From Streptomyces sp. NBC_01471 (GTDB taxonomy: Bacteria; Actinomycetota; Actinomycetes; Streptomycetales; Streptomycetaceae), in the NCBI RefSeq assembly GCF_041438865.1, contig NZ_CP109450.1, positions 5,892,501 to 5,956,500 of the forward strand: DNA of 64,000 bases, written 5' to 3'. A program made the position numbers and the translations under genes. The notes below the pieces were generated by a model that was not told where the DNA came from, ran no database searches, and saw nothing but the letters and a program-made list of their open reading frames with translations. Shown here in pieces: positions 60,636 to 64,000 of this stretch (the first letter of the stretch is position 1; each line of letters opens with the position of its first letter).

Positions 60636-61211
60636 CTACTGCCGCTCCCACTGCTCCTTGGTGATCTCGTACCGTACGTCCCCGTGCTCGGAGCCCTCGA
60701 TCTCCTCCATGTCGGGGGGAGTGGGAATGGTGTCCGCGAGCGACATTCCGAGCTTCTCCATGATGTTGCGCGAACCGTGGTTCACGGTCATCGTCTCGGC
60801 CCAGACCATGCGCACACCGAGCTCCGTGAACGCCTTGCCCAGCAGAGCCCGCGAGCCCTCGGTGGCGTACCCCTTGCCCCAGGCCGCCTGCCGCAGCCGG
60901 TAGCCGAGTTCGACCTCGTCCAGCGGGCCCTCCGGCTCGGGACGCAGGATGAACCAGCCGATGAACGCACCGCCGTCCTTCTCCTGTGCGGCGAACAGGC
61001 CGAGTTCGCCGCGCCACTTCTCGTAGCCGGCGAGGATGTTCGGCAGGTGGCGCTCGCGGATGACCTCAGGCGCGGTCGGATCGCCGCCGGTCAGGTAGCG
61101 CATCACCGCCGGGTCGCTGTCCAGCTCGATCAGCAGGTCCGCGTCGTCGGGAGCGAAGTGGCGCAGAGCCAGGCGCTCGGTCTCCAGGTAGGTATCCACG
61201 GAGCGGATCAT
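60636..61211 (-). CDS. GNAT-family N-acetyltransferase
   Basis: A 191-residue protein of the RimJ/RimL-like GNAT group: LETERLALRHFAPDDADLLI at the N-terminus and the acetyl-CoA pocket LRQAAWGKGYATEGSRALL, followed by MTVNHGSRNIMEKLGM. It should acetylate an amine or protein N-terminus; the substrate is unknown. ATG at 61209-61211 is used, with a weak ribosome site. Confidence 0.9.
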   Translation of the reverse strand: MIRSVDTYLETERLALRHFAPDDADLLIELDSDPAVMRYLTGGDPTAPEVIRERHLPNILAGYEKWRGELGLFAAQEKDGGAFIGWFILRPEPEGPLDEVELGYRLRQAAWGKGYATEGSRALLGKAFTELGVRMVWAETMTVNHGSRNIMEKLGMSLADTIPTPPDMEEIEGSEHGDVRYEITKEQWERQ

Positions 61212-61565
61212 GCCTGAAGCCCGGCGGGCAGCTCAACGGCTTTCACCGCCGCCGTAGATGGCCGGCCGAAACTGGAAGGCGCCGGAGAGCGCACCGGCCG
61301 TCCCGCATGTCGCCTTCACGGAGCCGCCAACCGGCGTCGGCCCGGGGAGCCTCCGAGCCTGCCGAGTAGCCGCCCAGTGGCTCTTGGACTTTGGTGGTGC
61401 AGCGCTTGTCTTTTTGTCAGCAGCCGTTGACGCAACATCAGTTGTGCGTGAACGTGCTTGTCCAAAGCCCTCGTTGAGCAGAACCGCTCACCGGGCTGGA
61501 GCACAAGCCACATGAACGCCTCAGCGAACCCATCAGTGAACTCCACCCCCACACAGGAGACACCC
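61212..61565. other. 354-bp intergenic region
   Basis: No supported gene. GC is lower between about 61380 and 61470 (T-rich run near 61411), consistent with a promoter for the secreted protein gene downstream. No operator or riboswitch was recognised. Confidence 0.5.
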
Positions 61566-62321
61566 ATGCGGATGCGGCACCTGCTCACCACCGGAACACT
61601 GGCCACGGCGGCGGGCGCCGCCGTGCTGCTCATGGGGCCCGCGGCCCCCGTCCAGGCCGCGGACACCGGGCAGACCCCGGGTACGTACGCCTACTGGAGC
61701 GCGCCGTCCGACGTCACATCGGTCTCGATCCCGATGACGCTCCAGCACTCGCCCGGCAACTACAACGCCTACTGGTCGACCCAGTTCGACTTCGCGGGCA
61801 GCGGGGCCTCCGGCTACATGGGGTTCCAGACCCACGCGGACGGCGGCGGGATGTTCCTCGTCTCGATCTGGAACGGTACGGAGGCCACCGCGGGCGGCTC
61901 CGGCACCTACTGCCAGGACTTCGACGAGAGCGGCACCGGCAAGACCTGCCGTCTCGACCAGCGCCCCGTCGAGGGGCACCAGTACGCGATGGAGGCGGCG
62001 CAGCAGTCCGGCTCGTACTGGAAGTACTCCATCGTCGACAGGACCGCGGGCACCACCACGGTCCTCGGGACCATCAAGATCGACGGCGACCACCCGATGG
62101 CCGGCTCCAGTTTCAACAGCTGGACCGAGTACTTCGACTGGAACAACCCGGCCACCGTCTGCGCCGACGCCAAGTACTCGAAGCTGCTGTTCGGCATCCC
62201 CACCACCAGCGCGGGCAAAGGGACTTACAACTCGTCCAGTCTCAGTGACACCTGCCAGTCCATCGCCAAGGTGACCCTCGGTGCCTCCGGGGCGACGGAG
62301 GAGAACGGCATCGGGCAGTAG
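61566..62321 (+). CDS. Secreted protein of unknown function, DUF3472-like
   Basis: A 251-residue exported protein with a clear Sec signal (RHLLTTGTLATAAGAAVLLM, cut near VQAAD) and a beta-rich mature domain (SGYMGFQTHADGGGMFLVSI, GTYCQDFDESGTGKTC). Four Cys of the mature part may form disulfides. It resembles DUF3472 secreted proteins of Streptomyces. ATG at 61566 follows AGGAG by about eight bases; longer starts add a non-exported leader. A 12-bp hairpin follows. Confidence 0.75.
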   Translation: MRMRHLLTTGTLATAAGAAVLLMGPAAPVQAADTGQTPGTYAYWSAPSDVTSVSIPMTLQHSPGNYNAYWSTQFDFAGSGASGYMGFQTHADGGGMFLVSIWNGTEATAGGSGTYCQDFDESGTGKTCRLDQRPVEGHQYAMEAAQQSGSYWKYSIVDRTAGTTTVLGTIKIDGDHPMAGSSFNSWTEYFDWNNPATVCADAKYSKLLFGIPTTSAGKGTYNSSSLSDTCQSIAKVTLGASGATEENGIGQ

Positions 62322-62354
62322 CCGTACCCGCCCGGCCACCACAGCACCCGCGGG

Positions 62355-62388
62355 CAGCCGGGTCCCCCCCCCGGGAGGGACCCGGCTG
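62355..62388. terminator. Terminator after the secreted protein gene
   Basis: CAGCCGGGTCCC (62355-62366) and its complement (62377-62388) form a perfect 12-bp stem with a 10-nt loop. Confidence 0.8.
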
Positions 62389-62504
62389 ACAGCCGCCGTG
62401 CGATGCGGCAGCGCCACGGCCGCCCGCTGCGACTACGCTCGGAACCGGACTTCGATCAACCGGTGTTCCGGACAGCCGGGTGCCACGTGACGAGAGGCGG
62501 CAGC

Positions 62505-64000
62505 ATGAGCGTGCCGGGACGCAGAGGCAGTACGTTCACCCGGCTGCTCCGGCACGGTTTCACCGACCCCGCCGCGGCCGAGCGGCTGCTCGACGCCCCG
62601 GAGCTGGCCTCCGTACGCCATGACCCCGTCCTGCTCGACGCGCTCGGCGCCACCGCCGATCCGGACCTCGCCCTGCTCGGTCTGGTCCGGATGGCCGAGG
62701 CCCAGCAGCCCGACGAGCGGCAGACGCTGCTGGACACGCTGATCGCGGCCAAGCCGCTGCGCGACCGGCTGCTCGGGGTGCTCGGTGCGTCCGAGGCGCT
62801 CGGCGACCACCTGGCGCGGCACCCGCACGACTGGCACGCCCTCGTCACGTACGAGACGGCCGATCTGCATCCCGGCGTTCCCGAGTTCGAGCACGGACTC
62901 GCCGACGCCGCCGACGCCGTGGAGCTGCGGATCGCCTACCGGCGGTGTCTGCTGGCCATCGCCGCCCGGGACGTCTGCGGCACGACCGACGTCCGGCAGG
63001 CCGCCGCCGAACTGGCCGACCTGGCCACCGCCACCCTGCGCGCCGCGCTCGCCATAGCGTCGGCAGCGGCCCCCGAGGACGCCGCGCTCTGCCGCCTCGC
63101 CGTCGTCGCGATGGGCAAGTGCGGCGGCCACGAGCTCAACTACGTGTCCGACGTGGACGTCATCTTCGTCGCCGAGCCCATCGAGCCCACCGGGACCGGG
63201 GCGGGCGCCGACGAGGCCGGGGCCATGCAGGCCGCCACCCGGCTCGCCGCGCACATGATGCGGATCTGCTCCGACACCAACATCGAGGGCACCATCTGGC
63301 CCGTCGACGCGAACCTGCGGCCCGAGGGCCGCAACGGACCGCTGGTCCGTACGCTCTCCAGCCATCTCGCGTACTACGACCGCTGGGCCAAGACCTGGGA
63401 GTTCCAGGCGCTGCTCAAGGCCCGCGCGGTCGCCGGTGACCCGGAGCTCGGCGCGGAGTACACCGAAGCGGTCGGGCCCCTCGTGTGGCAGGCGTCCGAG
63501 CGGGAGAACTTCGTCGCCGACGCCCAGAAGATGCGCCGCAGGGTCATCGACAACATCCCCCCGGCCCTCGTCGAGCGCGAGCTGAAACTCGGGCCCGGCG
63601 GGCTGCGGGACGTGGAGTTCGCCGTCCAGCTGCTCCAGCTCGTGCACGGCCGCAACGACGCGACCCTGCGCAGCGGCAACACCCTGGAGGCCCTGGAGGC
63701 CCTGGCGGCCGGCGGCTACGTGGGCAGGACCGACGCGGCGCAGCTCGACGCGGCCTACCGCTTCCTGCGGGCCATGGAGCACCGGATCCAGCTGTACCGG
63801 CTCCGCCGCACCCACCTGGTGCCGGACGACCCGGCGGACCTGCGCAGGCTCGGACGTTCGCTGGGACTGCGCACCGAGCCCGTCGCCGAGCTCACCAAGG
63901 CGTGGAAGCGGCACGCGACGGTCGTCAGGCGGCTGCACGAGAAGCTCTTCTACCGGCCGCTCCTCGACGCCGTCGCCCAGCTGGCGCCCGGCGAGATCCG
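62505..64000 (+). CDS. glnE: Glutamine synthetase adenylyltransferase / deadenylase (3' partial)
   Basis: The first 498 residues of GlnE are present; the frame is open at the right edge. The N-terminal deadenylase domain has its nucleotidyltransferase motif at about residues 205-222 (GKCGGHELNYVSDVDVIF) and the following SHLAYYDRWAKTWEFQALLK. GlnE controls glutamine synthetase by adenylylating a conserved Tyr. ATG at 62505 has GAGG seven bases upstream; GTG 62487 is possible but weaker. The C-terminal adenylylation domain lies outside the window. Confidence 0.95.
   Translation, partial: MSVPGRRGSTFTRLLRHGFTDPAAAERLLDAPELASVRHDPVLLDALGATADPDLALLGLVRMAEAQQPDERQTLLDTLIAAKPLRDRLLGVLGASEALGDHLARHPHDWHALVTYETADLHPGVPEFEHGLADAADAVELRIAYRRCLLAIAARDVCGTTDVRQAAAELADLATATLRAALAIASAAAPEDAALCRLAVVAMGKCGGHELNYVSDVDVIFVAEPIEPTGTGAGADEAGAMQAATRLAAHMMRICSDTNIEGTIWPVDANLRPEGRNGPLVRTLSSHLAYYDRWAKTWEFQALLKARAVAGDPELGAEYTEAVGPLVWQASERENFVADAQKMRRRVIDNIPPALVERELKLGPGGLRDVEFAVQLLQLVHGRNDATLRSGNTLEALEALAAGGYVGRTDAAQLDAAYRFLRAMEHRIQLYRLRRTHLVPDDPADLRRLGRSLGLRTEPVAELTKAWKRHATVVRRLHEKLFYRPLLDAVAQLAPGEI

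Noticed and set aside
1-64000. CRISPR arrays or insertion sequences
   Set aside because: No regularly spaced repeats or transposase with terminal repeats were seen; the only recombinase is the integrase fragment.

Overview
The window is typical Streptomyces (or close actinomycete) chromosome. GC and third-position GC are very high, many starts are GTG or TTG, and neighbouring genes often overlap by ATGA or GTGA. Landmark genes include the glnA2-glnE pair, an AfsR/SARP-type regulator, Tat-exported EfeB, a DUF574 methyltransferase and a sedolisin protease. No rRNA, tRNA or CRISPR array was found. Unless a published gene name is given, functions are family-level readings of the translated sequence; no database search was possible.

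Left end (1-4.8 kb) is accessory DNA: the 3' part of an Rhs/YD-repeat polymorphic toxin with a Hint domain and a ParB-like C-terminal effector, a probable immunity gene, a strong hairpin, and the C-terminal half of a tyrosine integrase. From 4.8 to 14.7 kb lie ordinary genes: DUF574 methyltransferase, a DUF3311/sodium-solute symporter pair, an EamA exporter, a D-Ala-D-Ala carboxypeptidase, PhzF and MazG-like proteins, a lamin-tail secreted protein, an SDR and a Bcr/CflA exporter.

The most unusual region is 14.9-20.9 kb. A KAS III, a KAS II, an acyl-CoA-oxidase-like flavoprotein and a possible 39-residue peptide form one coupled unit. After a 200-bp AT-richer gap come an acyl carrier protein and a second KAS II. 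There is no ketoreductase, dehydratase, acyltransferase or thioesterase, so the pathway would have to borrow from primary fatty-acid synthesis. Both KAS II proteins keep Cys-His-His, so this is not a KS/chain-length-factor pair.

From 21 to 33 kb come Rsm22, dimethylargininase, a TetR regulator, a small Prim-Pol protein, and an efeO-efeB-efeU iron operon with a downstream lipoprotein. Then comes a decayed stretch: a frameshifted heme ABC ATPase (hmuV-like), the last codons of its permease, and ureF plus ureD without ureG or urease structural genes. A heme oxygenase follows. Iron boxes precede efeO and the heme oxygenase.

From 33 to 55 kb are core and transport genes: map, an MFS exporter, F420-dependent NADP reductase, a site-2-type protease, an AfsR-like regulator converging on a DrrAB-type exporter, panB, an EmrB-type exporter with its TetR regulator and a visible operator, an exonuclease/phosphatase-family protein, another MFS exporter, nadE, sedolisin, and a DUF305/DUF3105 pair. 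A compact Mrp/Mbh-type cation antiporter operon (55.1-58.9 kb) has the gene order of the antiporter module of membrane-bound hydrogenases but no hydrogenase. It is followed by glnA2, a GNAT acetyltransferase, a secreted protein and the 5' half of glnE, which runs off the right end.
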